Positions 6,646 to 14,717 of a stretch of DNA of 32,861 nucleotides are shown here, one piece after another. The position numbers and the translations under genes are program-made. Location: positions 1 to 32,861 of the forward strand of contig CAMKRV010000010.1 in the NCBI GenBank assembly GCA_946415265.1, given 5' to 3'. The notes below the pieces were generated by a model that searched no databases, had not been told where the DNA came from, and worked only from the letters and a program-made list of their open reading frames with translations. Position 1 is the stretch's first letter, and each line of letters begins with the position of its first letter. The DNA comes from an uncultured Candidatus Saccharibacteria bacterium (GTDB taxonomy: Bacteria; Patescibacteriota; Saccharimonadia; Saccharimonadales; Saccharimonadaceae).

Positions 6646-7305
6646 ATGCTTAAAGTTGTAGTTTTTGATAGCGGTTATGGTGGCGAGTTATTCGCGGACT
6701 ATTTGCAGGAAAACTTGCCAATCCTTCAGGTTGTCCGGGTGATAGATTGGCGACATTCCAATATAATTAACACAAAATATAAAGAAGCACGCAAAAACAC
6801 CGAAACAGCCCTCCTTCCTTACATAAACAAAGTAGACCTTATTATCTTTGCAAACTGCCTCCTGTCTGTTACTAGCCTTAAGTATTTTAAACGCAAATAT
6901 CCTCACCAAAAATTCATTGGTATGGAATTTCCCAAGTTAAAAACATCAAGCGAAAGGGAGGCATTAGTCCTCACAACGAAGGCTATCACTAAGACGATCA
7001 ATTATTACAATTATCTTTTTCGCCTTAAACGTAGGACGAAAACCATAACCCTGGATGCTTGGCTGGATATGATAGATAACGGTGAGCTTGAAAGGTGTGA
7101 AATTCTTAATACTGTCAAAAACTTCGCCGCTAGGGAAAAAATTATACCAAACGACATTATTCTGACTTGTACACATTTTAGTGAAATTAAGCCAGAATTG
7201 CGTTCCTGCTTTAGTGGCCGAGTTAAAATCCATGATGGGTTTAAAGATGCTCTACACAAAACTTGCAATGCGTTGCGGCTCCGTGGCGGTGCCGGCAAGA
7301 AATAA
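6646..7305 (+). CDS. Asp/Glu racemase-superfamily protein, MurI-like
   Basis: From ATG 6646 (AAGGAG, nine-base spacing) the product has 219 residues, against about 260-280 for MurI. VVVFDSGYGG at the N-terminus matches the D-S-G-x-G-G substrate loop, and ILTCTHF near residue 180 matches the second catalytic Cys motif. The first Cys motif, normally ACNT, reads FANCLL, with the Cys one place later. MurI makes D-glutamate for peptidoglycan by a two-Cys proton exchange. Given the shift and the short length, activity or substrate may differ. The gene stands alone between the FNT gene and thrS. Confidence 0.7.
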   Translation: MLKVVVFDSGYGGELFADYLQENLPILQVVRVIDWRHSNIINTKYKEARKNTETALLPYINKVDLIIFANCLLSVTSLKYFKRKYPHQKFIGMEFPKLKTSSEREALVLTTKAITKTINYYNYLFRLKRRTKTITLDAWLDMIDNGELERCEILNTVKNFAAREKIIPNDIILTCTHFSEIKPELRSCFSGRVKIHDGFKDALHKTCNALRLRGGAGKK

Positions 7306-7324
7306 CCGTAAAATGTGACACCTG

Positions 7325-7353
7325 TTGAATTTTTCCTCTCTATAAACTATAAT
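7325..7353 (+). promoter_or_regulatory. thrS promoter
   Basis: TTGAAT (7325-7330), a 17-bp spacer and TATAAT (7348-7353) are followed by GAAAGGA shortly before ATG 7383. It probably drives the thrS-miaA-HTH-MBL-M50 run. Confidence 0.75.
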
Positions 7354-7382
7354 ATACTAGTAAAATATAGAAAGGATAAAGC

Positions 7383-9122
7383 ATGGAAAATCTAGAAAAA
7401 ATGAGACATACTCTAAGCCACGTGCTTGCTGCCGCGGTACAGGAGCTTTATCCTACAACAACATTTGGCATTGGTCCGGCTATAGATAATGGTTTTTATT
7501 ATGACATTGATTTCGGTGACACCAAAATTTCCGATACGGACTTACCAAAAATAGAGAAAAAAATGCGCGGTATCATTGCTCGTAAACTACCGATGACGAA
7601 ACGCATAGTATCTAAAGAAGAAGCTTTAAACTGGGCACACAAAAACAATCAGGCCTATAAAATTGAGCTAATAGAAGATTTACCAGATGGTGAAGAGATT
7701 TCTTTTTACGACCTTGGCGATATCTTTACAGATCTTTGCAAAGGTCCACACGCAGAAAATACTTCCGAACTCGGAGCTTTTAAGCTTGTCCGCATCGCTG
7801 GCGCCTATTGGCGTGGGGATGAGAAAAGGGAAATGCTCACTCGCATCTATGGCGTAGCATTTGCCACTGAAGAAGAATTGCAAGAGTATCTTAAAAAACA
7901 AGAAGAAGCTAAGGCCCGTGATCATCGCAAGCTTGGTAAAGAACTAGATTTATTCTGTTTCTCAGATTTAGTCGGTTCCGGCTTACCGTTATTTACTCCG
8001 CGTGGCACTGTTTTACGCGATTTGCTTAATGAATTTACTCAGAGTTATCGCTTGAAAAATGGCTATAAAAAAGTTTGTATCCCACACATTGCTAACGTAG
8101 ACCTATACAAAACTTCTGGCCATTACGAAAAGTTTCCAGAAATGCTACAATTTGTTTCGCAAGAAAGCGGGGATCATCTAGCCATTAAGCCCGTATCTTG
8201 TCCGCATCACTCACAGATTTTTGCCAGTTCGCCACGGTCTTACAAAGATTTGCCTATCAAATATCTAGAAACCACCATGGTTTACCGTGATGAGCGTAAA
8301 GGCGAGTTGGGCGGCCTCTCTCGTGTACGTGCTATTACCCAGGACGATTCACACGTTTTCTGTACCGAAGATCAAGTTGGTGATATCTTTGGTGAACTCA
8401 TCGCGGCCGCGAAAGATTTGTATAAGAAAATTGACATGAAACTCAAGCTTCGCCTATCCTTCCGTGACAATAGTGATGGTTACATCGGTACTCCAGAAAT
8501 GTGGCAGAAAGCTGAAAATGCTATCCAAGAGATGGCGGATAAATTTGAGATGGATTATTTTATTGGCGAAGGCGAAGCAGCTATGTACGGACCCAAGATG
8601 GATTTTATGGCGGTAGATGCTCTTGGCCGCGAGTGGCAGCTTGCCACCGTGCAACTAGACTATGCTATGCCGGCCCGTTTCCATCTAGAATACACCGATG
8701 CAGACGGCTCCAAAAAGACGCCTATTATGATTCACTGCGCACTTATTGGCTCAATTGAGCGTTTTATGAGTGTATATCTAGAACACACCGCCGGATGGTT
8801 GCCAATGTGGTGTGCGCCTGAGAACGTCCGCATACTCACTGTAAATGACCAAGTTGCAGATTACGTAGGTAAAATCACTGATATTTTAGACCAAACAGAA
8901 TTATCAAATCCACTACCACATAACAAAATCCGCTATACGGTAGATGATTCTGCTGACTCTCTTGGTAAAAAAATCCGTCGCGCTACCGGCATGAAAATCC
9001 CTTGCGTGATTATTGTCGGGCCGAAAGATGTGGAAAGCAATATGATTTCAGTACGTCTGCGGGATAGGGAAGAAAAAACAGAATTAGACAATTTAGCAGA
9101 ATTCTTGAAGGAATTAAAATAG
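7383..9122 (+). CDS. thrS: Threonyl-tRNA synthetase, lacking the TGS domain
   Basis: The 579-residue class II synthetase charges tRNA-Thr. It starts directly in the editing domain with HTLSH (His9, His13); the matching Cys/His pair is in CKGPHAEN. Thus the about 60-residue TGS domain of the 640-residue standard enzyme is absent, and GAAAGGA before the ATG supports this start. Catalytic motif 2 is VYRDERKGELGGLSRVRAIT followed by QDDSHVFC; the zinc site includes the Cys in KPVSCPHH; motif 3 lies around IHCALIGSIERFM; and an anticodon-binding domain ends the protein (VRILTVNDQ onward). The last codon overlaps the GTG of miaA by one base, so the two are translationally coupled if that GTG is used. 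Confidence 0.96.
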   Translation: MENLEKMRHTLSHVLAAAVQELYPTTTFGIGPAIDNGFYYDIDFGDTKISDTDLPKIEKKMRGIIARKLPMTKRIVSKEEALNWAHKNNQAYKIELIEDLPDGEEISFYDLGDIFTDLCKGPHAENTSELGAFKLVRIAGAYWRGDEKREMLTRIYGVAFATEEELQEYLKKQEEAKARDHRKLGKELDLFCFSDLVGSGLPLFTPRGTVLRDLLNEFTQSYRLKNGYKKVCIPHIANVDLYKTSGHYEKFPEMLQFVSQESGDHLAIKPVSCPHHSQIFASSPRSYKDLPIKYLETTMVYRDERKGELGGLSRVRAITQDDSHVFCTEDQVGDIFGELIAAAKDLYKKIDMKLKLRLSFRDNSDGYIGTPEMWQKAENAIQEMADKFEMDYFIGEGEAAMYGPKMDFMAVDALGREWQLATVQLDYAMPARFHLEYTDADGSKKTPIMIHCALIGSIERFMSVYLEHTAGWLPMWCAPENVRILTVNDQVADYVGKITDILDQTELSNPLPHNKIRYTVDDSADSLGKKIRRATGMKIPCVIIVGPKDVESNMISVRLRDREEKTELDNLAEFLKELK

Positions 9123-9976
9123 TGACTACATCGACGGGTGACGGCTGGAGGGGGACCCCCAAAATGTTTGCTGAGCAAAATTTTGGGGGAGGAAAAGCCG
9201 GCAGGACCCGTCGAGATGTTAGCGCTATTATAATTCTTGGCCCTACTGGCTCTGGTAAAACAGGTGTTTCCATTAAGATTGCTAAAGCCATTGGCGGTGA
9301 GATTATTTCTGCTGATAGCCGTGCTATTTATAAAGGCATGGATATTGGCACGGCAAAACCAACCACGGAAGAAATGGATGGAGTTCCTCATTATGGTATA
9401 GATCTCGTAGGGCCGGGCGAAAGATTCACCGTGGCCGATTGGAAACAATATGCTGAAGCAAAAATTACTGACATTAAGGCGCGCGGCAAAGTCCCGATTA
9501 TTGCTGGCGGCACTGGACTATATATCGACGCACTTATTTACGACTATCATTTCAAAGGCCCCACTGGCGCCAAAATTGGTGATTTTGAACAAAAAAGTTG
9601 TTCAGACAGAACAGAGGTAAAAGGTAATTTTTTAATCATAGGCATCAAATGGCCTACAGAGGTACTGCGAGAACGCCTTAAGAAACGTATAGACATAATG
9701 TTCTCGCCGGAGCTATACGTAGAAACGGAGAAATTAGTTCAAACATATGGCTGGGGCAGCCAAGCCATGAAGAGCGATATTTACGAATATGCGTATAAGT
9801 ATTTAGAAGGTGAACTAACGTTAGATGAAGCAAAAGAACAATGTTTTTATGAAGATTGGCATCTGGCAAAACGTCAAATGACGTGGTTTAAACGCAATAA
9901 ACAAATAATTTGGCTCAACCTTGAAGAAATTTATCCATTTGTGCTAAAATATATACATAATGAGCAAAGAAACTAA
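9122..9976 (+). CDS. miaA: tRNA dimethylallyltransferase
   Basis: MiaA adds the dimethylallyl group to A37 of tRNAs reading UNN codons. The P-loop ILGPTGSGKT, the catalytic region SADSRAIYKGMDIGTAKPT, the substrate loop VPHYGIDLVGP and AGGTGLYIDALIYDY are all present, and the C-terminal half is shorter than usual. The start is unusual: no ATG, GTG or TTG lies between the hairpin element at 9131-9214 and the P-loop, so translation begins either at GTG 9122 (overlapping the thrS stop) or at ATG 9164 inside the element (with GGAGGGGG upstream). Either way about 15-30 N-terminal residues come from the repeat. The gene overlaps the next gene by 17 bases. Confidence 0.92.
   Translation: MTTSTGDGWRGTPKMFAEQNFGGGKAGRTRRDVSAIIILGPTGSGKTGVSIKIAKAIGGEIISADSRAIYKGMDIGTAKPTTEEMDGVPHYGIDLVGPGERFTVADWKQYAEAKITDIKARGKVPIIAGGTGLYIDALIYDYHFKGPTGAKIGDFEQKSCSDRTEVKGNFLIIGIKWPTEVLRERLKKRIDIMFSPELYVETEKLVQTYGWGSQAMKSDIYEYAYKYLEGELTLDEAKEQCFYEDWHLAKRQMTWFKRNKQIIWLNLEEIYPFVLKYIHNEQRN
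9131..9214 (+). repeat. Nested-hairpin element E1
   Basis: TCGACGGGT (9131-9139) pairs with ACCCGTCGA (9206-9214). CGGCT (9142-9146) pairs with AGCCG (9196-9200). CCCCCAAAAT pairs with ATTTTGGGGG around TTTGC-TGA-GCAAA. Conserved unpaired parts are TGGAGG, GGAAAA and GCAGG. It is one of four copies (see 12809, 22428, 24255). Here it is read in frame as the beginning of miaA. Confidence 0.8.
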
Positions 9977-10565
9977 CACGCCAACAGAAAAATTATTCGG
10001 ATCCAAAACTCGCGCTAAGCTTTTGAAACTATTTTTTGAAAATCCAGAAAAAAGTTTTTACGTTCGTGAAATGACCAGGGTGATAGATGAGCAGATTAAT
10101 TCCGTCCGTAGGGAATTATTAAACCTTGAAGGTATCGGTATTATTAAAAACGAGACTTTCGATAATAAAGTTTATTACTCAGCTAACAGCAAACATCCGT
10201 TCTATCGCCCGATGATTGACATTTTTTCTAAAAAAATTGATACAGTTCGCGACAAAGATATTAAAGAAACTACCTGGGAAGGCTATTGCCGCCCAGTTAA
10301 GAATTATCTTAAAGGCCTAGTTGTAACCAATCGTTTGCCCGGGCAGGATGGTGTAGACCTTTTAATTATCGGCAACGACAAGACAAAAAAACTTACTCGT
10401 TGGGCTGAAGTAGTTGAAAAGAAACAAGGCAAGCCACTGAATTATGTTATTATGTCTCCAGATGATTTTTCTTACCGTAAAAATGTTCGTGACCGTTTCG
10501 TGATGGAAATCCTAGAAATGGAGATTTCCGAAATTATTGATCCTGAAAAACTAATTAAAGAATAG
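9960..10565 (+). CDS. Winged-helix regulator with nucleotidyltransferase-like C-terminus
   Basis: The 201-residue product begins with a winged helix (LFGSKTRAKLLKLFFENPEK, then SFYVREMTRVIDEQINSVRR and ELLNLE) and a wing strand (NETFDNKVYYSAN). The C-terminal half (GVDLLIIGNDKTKKLTRWAE, GKPLNYVIMSPDDFSYRKN) resembles the strand-helix pattern of minimal nucleotidyltransferase folds, but the GS and DxD catalytic motifs are not clear. CPR genomes often carry such fusions. A TAAAAT lies nine bases before the ATG, inside miaA, suggesting a separate nearly leaderless transcript as well as readthrough from miaA. Target genes are unknown. Confidence 0.75.
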   Translation: MSKETNTPTEKLFGSKTRAKLLKLFFENPEKSFYVREMTRVIDEQINSVRRELLNLEGIGIIKNETFDNKVYYSANSKHPFYRPMIDIFSKKIDTVRDKDIKETTWEGYCRPVKNYLKGLVVTNRLPGQDGVDLLIIGNDKTKKLTRWAEVVEKKQGKPLNYVIMSPDDFSYRKNVRDRFVMEILEMEISEIIDPEKLIKE

Positions 10566-10573
10566 GAGTAAAG

Positions 10574-11020
10574 ATGTTTGAGATAGAAAGCAAAACCCCA
10601 GACGAAATCACTATTATCACCAAAAAGACCACCATCAAATTCAATATTGCCGATGCAATAATTGATGCAGGTCTTGCAGTCGGCAAAATCTCTGGTCCTG
10701 GCGAATTTGAAATTGGCGATGCTACTATTCGCGGTATCGCCACTGAAAGCGGCAAGACTATCTATGACGTAGAGGTTGGCGGCGTCCATACTGGTATCAT
10801 TGGTGGTATAGAAGAAAACCTAGATGACATTGTGGCGGATATTTTGTGCACTTCCTCCGTCCGTGCTATTCGTGAAATCGAACCAAAGCTTATAATTTCT
10901 ATGGGTAATGTAGATGGCATGGTGGCAGATCTCAAACTTACCGCCCGCACTGAGAAAAAACTCAAAGTTAAAAACTTAGACAGTTTGCCAGCTACCAAAG
11001 AAGTGGTGGTTTTGAATTAA
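10574..11020 (+). CDS. Metallo-beta-lactamase-fold-like protein, no metal motif
   Basis: The sequence TIKFNIADAII, GPGEFEIGDATIRGI and DVEVGGVHTGIIGG follows the first strands of the small MBL-fold hydrolases (PGEYEIxGVxVRGI). The product is 148 residues, and the HxHxDH zinc-binding motif is absent. It is therefore probably a non-catalytic or heavily reduced member. AGGAG at the right distance supports ATG 10574. It sits between the winged-helix gene (8-base gap) and the M50 protease gene (1-base gap), in one operon. Confidence 0.6.
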   Translation: MFEIESKTPDEITIITKKTTIKFNIADAIIDAGLAVGKISGPGEFEIGDATIRGIATESGKTIYDVEVGGVHTGIIGGIEENLDDIVADILCTSSVRAIREIEPKLIISMGNVDGMVADLKLTARTEKKLKVKNLDSLPATKEVVVLN

Positions 11021-11021
11021 G

Positions 11022-11666
11022 ATGAGATTAAATTTTCTCAATGTGGTCATCATACTTTGTATAGTATTAGGCTCTGTAATATTGCATGAGCTTTCACATG
11101 GGATTGTCGCCTATTGGCTAGGGGATCATACGGCTAAGGACGCCGGTCGCCTCACTTTTAACCCCATCAAGCACATAGATCCTTATATGTCTATCTTGGT
11201 GCCAGTAGTATTATATATACTGGGTGCGCCAGTATTTGGTGGGGCCAAACCGGTGCCAGTAGATTACCGTAAACTCAAATGGCACGAATGGGGTATGGCC
11301 TTAGTAGCTGCCGCAGGCCCGTTTACAAACTTTCTTCTAGCTCTCGTATTTTTCTTAATTGGCCACTTTTCTGGTCTAATCTATGGTACTGGTGGGGAAT
11401 TATGGCAATTTGTTTTTACAGAAATCATTTATATTAACCTTGGTTTTATGATTTTTAATCTTATACCTATTCCACCATTGGATGGTTCTAGGGTACTTTA
11501 TGCTATTTCTCCAGACGGTTTTCGCGCAGTACTGGCCAATATTGAACGCTACGGCATTATTATTGTCTATCTATTGATCTTTTTCTTTGGCGAGGTTTTT
11601 TCGCATATCATGGTAAATGGCATGAACGGCATAATTAATTTCTTTTATTTTATAGTCGGTCAATAA
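11022..11666 (+). CDS. Site-2-type (M50) membrane metalloprotease
   Basis: The 214-residue polytopic protein carries the zinc motif HELSH near residue 22, the NPIKHIDP turn, FGGAKPVPVDY, and NLIPIPPLDGSRVL, which gives the third zinc ligand Asp. These are the standard M50B marks of short YwhC-type S2P enzymes, which cut transmembrane helices of regulators or signal-peptide remnants. It has four to five membrane segments and no PDZ domain. It starts one base after the upstream stop codon, so it is translationally coupled to that gene. Confidence 0.9.
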   Translation: MRLNFLNVVIILCIVLGSVILHELSHGIVAYWLGDHTAKDAGRLTFNPIKHIDPYMSILVPVVLYILGAPVFGGAKPVPVDYRKLKWHEWGMALVAAAGPFTNFLLALVFFLIGHFSGLIYGTGGELWQFVFTEIIYINLGFMIFNLIPIPPLDGSRVLYAISPDGFRAVLANIERYGIIIVYLLIFFFGEVFSHIMVNGMNGIINFFYFIVGQ

Positions 11667-11667
11667 A

Positions 11668-11787
11668 CCTAAATAATTCCAACGGAATTATTTAGGCAGA
11701 AACAAAAATCGAAATGGGATTCACTTCTATTTCAATTTTTATACTAGTTTCTTTTGCTGGACTTTTCTTTACCTAAAGAAAAGTCCA
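11668..11787 (+). other. Three consecutive hairpins
   Basis: CCTAAATAATTCC/GGAATTATTTAGG (11668-11696, 13 bp, perfect) is followed by AAAATCGAAATGG/CTATTTCAATTTT (11705-11739, two G-U pairs, then T-rich) and TGGACTTTTCTTT/AAAGAAAAGTCCA (11758-11787, 13 bp, perfect). They fill the space between the M50 gene and the next promoter (TATAAT 11796-11801). The middle one may terminate transcription; the others have no T-tract. It could be a small structured RNA or an mRNA 3' end. Confidence 0.6.
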
Positions 11788-11955
11788 ATGTATGTTATAA
11801 TTAAATTAGCCTTACTGGCGACATGATTTTCCTGAATAATCATGTTTTAGGGATTTCGTGGCTTACACCCGTGGGTGTATCGCATAAGATTTTACCCACC
11901 TTGTATATATTACGGGGAAAACAGGCTAGTGAGGCTTTTATGATAAGAGGTGGGA

Positions 11956-12806
11956 TGAAGCAAAGAATTCGCGTAGTTGGTTTAATCAAAAACGAAGAGG
12001 GGGTATTAGTTTTTAAACGTAGCCGAGGCCGCAGTGACGCCCCGGTTTTTTGGGAATTGCCTACTGGCAAAATTAAATTTGGCGAACAACCAGAAGAGGC
12101 CATGGCGCGTTCTCTTACAGAATACACTGAGTTAGACGCCTCATCGGTAAAACTAAAAGATGTTATTACATTTCTTGCTCCGGAAGGTTCTAGTCAGCTT
12201 AGCAATCTATATATTATATATAATCTAGAAATTAATAATCCCATCAAACCTACCCCGCGTGATAGGTATACGGGCTATAAATTTGTCAAAGATTTTGCCA
12301 ACTCCAGCATTCATCTCAATGAAACCAGTATGTCCGTATTGGAGATAGAGGAAGGAAAAGTTGCCCCAGGTCACAGTTCTCCGCGCGACACTGCTAATAG
12401 TATCACGATAAATGTAGATGGGGCATCGCGTGGTAATCCTGGCCCATCTGGTATTGGCTATTGCATTCACGATAGCAGTGGCAAAATCACCGAACGCAAA
12501 GGCGAATTTATTGGCTTTGCTACCTCGCGCATGGCGGAATATTGCGCCATGAGAAAGGGTATAGAGCGCGCTATTGAACTAGGCTATAAATCTGTTCGCT
12601 TCATTTCAGATAGTTTAATGGTGGTTAATCAGCTAAATGGTATTTTTCATGTTAAAAATCGTGACATCGCACCAGTCTATCAAGACATTCAAAGCAAACT
12701 CAATAATTTTGACGCCATATCTTTCACACATGTCCCGCGTAACAAAAATATGATTGCTGATTCCGAGGCTAATGCTGCTATTGACGAAATTTTACAGAGA
12801 ACTTAG
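11956..12806 (+). CDS. Nudix-like domain fused to RNase HI
   Basis: ATG 11956 (GAGGTG just upstream) starts at the Nudix domain; the frame is open back to ATG 11823, but those 44 extra residues look non-coding and contain a TACACCC/GGGTGTA dyad. Nudix domain (about 1-135): GKIKFGEQPEEAMARSLTEY aligns with the Nudix box, but RExxEE is degraded to R-S-L-T-E-Y, so pyrophosphatase activity is doubtful. RNase HI (about 150-283): VDGASRGNPGP, AEYCAM, ISDSLMVV and ADSEANAA supply the four acidic residues, so cleavage of RNA in RNA-DNA hybrids is likely. The 3' end abuts element E2 and rnpB. Confidence 0.8.
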
Positions 12807-12808
12807 TA

Positions 12809-12887
12809 TCGACGGGTGACGGCTGGAGGGGCCCCAAATGTTTGTTGAGCAAATTTTTTTGGGGGGGAAGCCGGCAGGATCCGTCGA
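12809..12887 (+). repeat. Nested-hairpin element E2
   Basis: TCGACGGGT pairs with ATCCGTCGA (one G-T pair), and CGGCT (12820-12824) pairs with AGCCG (12869-12873). TGGAGG, GGAA and GCAGG are conserved. The inner stem is CCCCAAA with a T/G-rich partner. It lies between the RNase HI stop and the rnpB promoter and may insulate the two. Confidence 0.8.
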
Positions 12888-12913
12888 GAATTTCGGTTTT
12901 TTCTAAATTATGA

Positions 12914-12919
12914 TATAAT
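12914..12919 (+). promoter_or_regulatory. rnpB -10 box
   Basis: A consensus TATAAT lies 4-9 bases before the first rnpB stem. The -35 region is weak (TTTCGG at 17-bp spacing). Confidence 0.6.
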
Positions 12920-12922
12920 ACA

Positions 12923-13260
12923 GGGGAGCCTGAAAGGCGACCGCTTTTTATAAGAGGAAAGTCCGGGCAACATAGAGCAGGGTAGTCGCTAACAGCGACC
13001 GTCCGTAAGGATAGGGAAAGTACCACAGAAACAATACCGCCTTCTTCGGAAGGTAAGGGTGAAAAGAGTGAGGTAAGAGCTCACAGCGCGCTGTAGCGAT
13101 ACGGTGCGGAGGCAAACCCTACCTGTTGCAAGGAGCACTATATACCTTCGCTCGAGGATGTGCGCTCACCGCTAGAACGTTATAGCAATGTAACGTCAAG
13201 ATAGATGGTCGCCAACCATATATTATATATGGTTACAGAACCCGGCTTATAGACGGCTCA
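12923..13260 (+). ncRNA. rnpB: RNase P RNA
   Basis: This is the catalytic RNA that matures tRNA 5' ends. The conserved CR-I core GAGGAAAGTCCGGGC is at the 5' side and ACAGAACCCGGCTTATAGAC at the 3' side, and P1 is closed by GAGCC/GGCTC. The internal AAACCCTACC and GGTAAGGGTGAAAAG segments also fit type A RNase P. Length is about 338 nt. A strong terminator follows. Confidence 0.95.
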
Positions 13261-13264
13261 TTAT

Positions 13265-13294
13265 CAAAAAACCGCCCGAAAGGGCGATTTTTTG
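13265..13294 (+). terminator. rnpB terminator
   Basis: CGCCC-GAAA-GGGCG (13273-13286), flanked by A-run and T-run, is a classical intrinsic terminator. Confidence 0.9.
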
Positions 13295-13324
13295 ATTTTA
13301 GGGAAAATATGATACAATGGAGAT

Positions 13325-13428
13325 GTCTACATCAAATAATTATAAAGATTACTAATTACCGAAATTAGTGAACGGCAACCGTTCAAAAACAGTAATTTCG
13401 GTAATCGAATTAATTGTTTGGTGTAGAC
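13325..13428 (+). promoter_or_regulatory. Three-tier structured 5' leader
   Basis: Outer arms GTCTACATCAAATAATTA and TAATTGTTTGGTGTAGAC pair with G-U wobbles. Within them ACCGAAATTA (13358-13367) pairs perfectly with TAATTTCGGT (13393-13402), and the tip is AACGG-CAA-CCGTT (13371-13383). A second GAACGG at about 13434 could compete for CCGTT. A TACAAT -10 box lies just upstream (about 13313-13318). The RNA ends about 60 bases before the ribosome binding site of 13492, so it is a candidate cis-regulator or a separate small RNA. Confidence 0.6.
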
Positions 13429-13491
13429 AGCCGAGAACGGTTGTCGTTTTTTATTAAGCGACGAGTCAATAATAATCTAAAAGGAGGTAAA

Positions 13492-14082
13492 ATGAATCAC
13501 AATTCATTTCCCAGCGGGGAGCAGGCTCCCGCGCAACAAGATAGCGGAGATGTCGCCGAGTTTCCGTCTTTCGAGGAGCATATGCAAAGTATGGCACAAA
13601 ATGCCGCAGAGGTTAATACTCAAACGCTAACGCGTCCATCGATGAAGAACGAAGAATTACCAAACGGCGCGCAATATTTGGCCCATGAAATGACAGAGGT
13701 CAGTCAAAAAGTTAAAAGCGGGGAACCATTGAACGGCGAGGATATTACATCTCTAGCCAGAGCTTGTGGTTTTGGGCAAGGTTTCGAAAAACTTAGTAAT
13801 TTCCTAGACGAAACCGGAATTGATAGTGGAAGCGACTTCGACGTAAAACTACCAGGCCAGATTATCACTGCTGATGGCAAATTACGTAAAACGCCGCTTT
13901 CTGTTAGCTTTCGTAACTCGGAAGGGGACTTTACTAGGGTAGACATCTCGAGAAAAGATAATGGTAAGCCACTAGTTCATTCGGCTAGCGGCGAGGCCGA
14001 AGAAGGTTTTGATGTTGGTTATAGTGGCCCTCAAAAAATCCAGCCTAAGCTTAGAAATAGTAAGTTTATGACATCGGAATAA
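13492..14082 (+). CDS. Hypothetical soluble protein with structured leader
   Basis: AAGGAGGT at 13481-13488 fixes the start at ATG 13492 (196 residues). The first 60 residues are polar and disordered-looking; the middle is helical (LAHEMTEVSQKVKSGEPLN, DITSLARACGFGQGFEKLSN), and the C-terminal third has alternating strands (DVKLPGQIITADGKL, LSVSFRNSEGDFTRVDISRK). There is no signal peptide or membrane helix. I do not recognise the family. Strong translation initiation and the dedicated structured leader suggest a regulated, well-expressed protein. Confidence 0.7.
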   Translation: MNHNSFPSGEQAPAQQDSGDVAEFPSFEEHMQSMAQNAAEVNTQTLTRPSMKNEELPNGAQYLAHEMTEVSQKVKSGEPLNGEDITSLARACGFGQGFEKLSNFLDETGIDSGSDFDVKLPGQIITADGKLRKTPLSVSFRNSEGDFTRVDISRKDNGKPLVHSASGEAEEGFDVGYSGPQKIQPKLRNSKFMTSE

Positions 14083-14094
14083 CTTGCTCTATAC

Positions 14095-14125
14095 AAAAAA
14101 TCGCCCCCCCACCGGGCGATTTTTT
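14095..14125. terminator. Bidirectional terminator
   Basis: AAAAAATCGCCC and GGGCGATTTTTT are perfect complements with loop CCCCACC. It serves both the plus-strand gene ending at 14082 and the minus-strand ribosomal operon ending at 14139. Confidence 0.9.
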
Positions 14126-14138
14126 GATAAACTATAAT

Positions 14139-14366
14139 TTATTTACTCGACTTTTTCTCGGCACGAGCTTTTGGTGATTCAATCAAGCCTTTTTTCTTCA
14201 AAGTGCGAAGCGCGTGAGCTGACACGTTGCACTTAACTTTTTGCCCATTAATAATCAGAGTCCGTTTCGATACATTGGGTTTAAAAACCTTACGAGTGTG
14301 ACGTTGGGAGAACGACACGTTGTGGCCGTACATTTTGCCTTTGCCGGTAATTTCACAAATAGCCAT
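14139..14366 (-). CDS. rpmB: Ribosomal protein bL28
   Basis: The 75-residue basic protein of the large subunit matches bL28: CEITGKGKMYGHNVSFSQRH, KVFKPNVSKRTLIINGQKVK and VSAHALRTLKKKG. It is the last gene of the infC operon, one base from rplT. Placing rpmB after rplT departs from the common infC-rpmI-rplT triplet. Confidence 0.92.
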   Translation of the reverse strand: MAICEITGKGKMYGHNVSFSQRHTRKVFKPNVSKRTLIINGQKVKCNVSAHALRTLKKKGLIESPKARAEKKSSK

Positions 14367-14367
14367 C

Positions 14368-14715
14368 TTATTTCTCCTTTACCGTGTTAACAATTTTCTT
14401 AAAAGCTTCAGGATTATTCACAGCGAGATCGGCCAAAACTTTGCGATCGAGATTGATATTTTTGGCCTTCATCCCAGCAATCAACTGAGAGTAGGAAACA
14501 CCCAATTCGCGAGAAGCGTTATTGATGCGGGTAATCCACAAAGCGCGCAAATCACGTTTCTTGTTGCGACGATCCCTGTAACTGTATTGCAAAGCTTTGA
14601 TTACGCCCTGTTTACCTAGGCGGTAGCTACGGGTACGTGCATGTTGCATGCCCTTAGCAGCTTTTAAAATCTTCTTGTGTTTCGCGTGTGCCGCGACACC
14701 TCTTTTAACTCTCAT
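14368..14715 (-). CDS. rplT: Ribosomal protein bL20
   Basis: The 115-residue protein has the bL20 signature: [59 protein letters not shown]. It is an early 50S assembly protein that also represses its own operon in several bacteria. It sits two bases from rpmI. Confidence 0.96.
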   Translation of the reverse strand: MRVKRGVAAHAKHKKILKAAKGMQHARTRSYRLGKQGVIKALQYSYRDRRNKKRDLRALWITRINNASRELGVSYSQLIAGMKAKNINLDRKVLADLAVNNPEAFKKIVNTVKEK

Positions 14716-14717
14716 GA

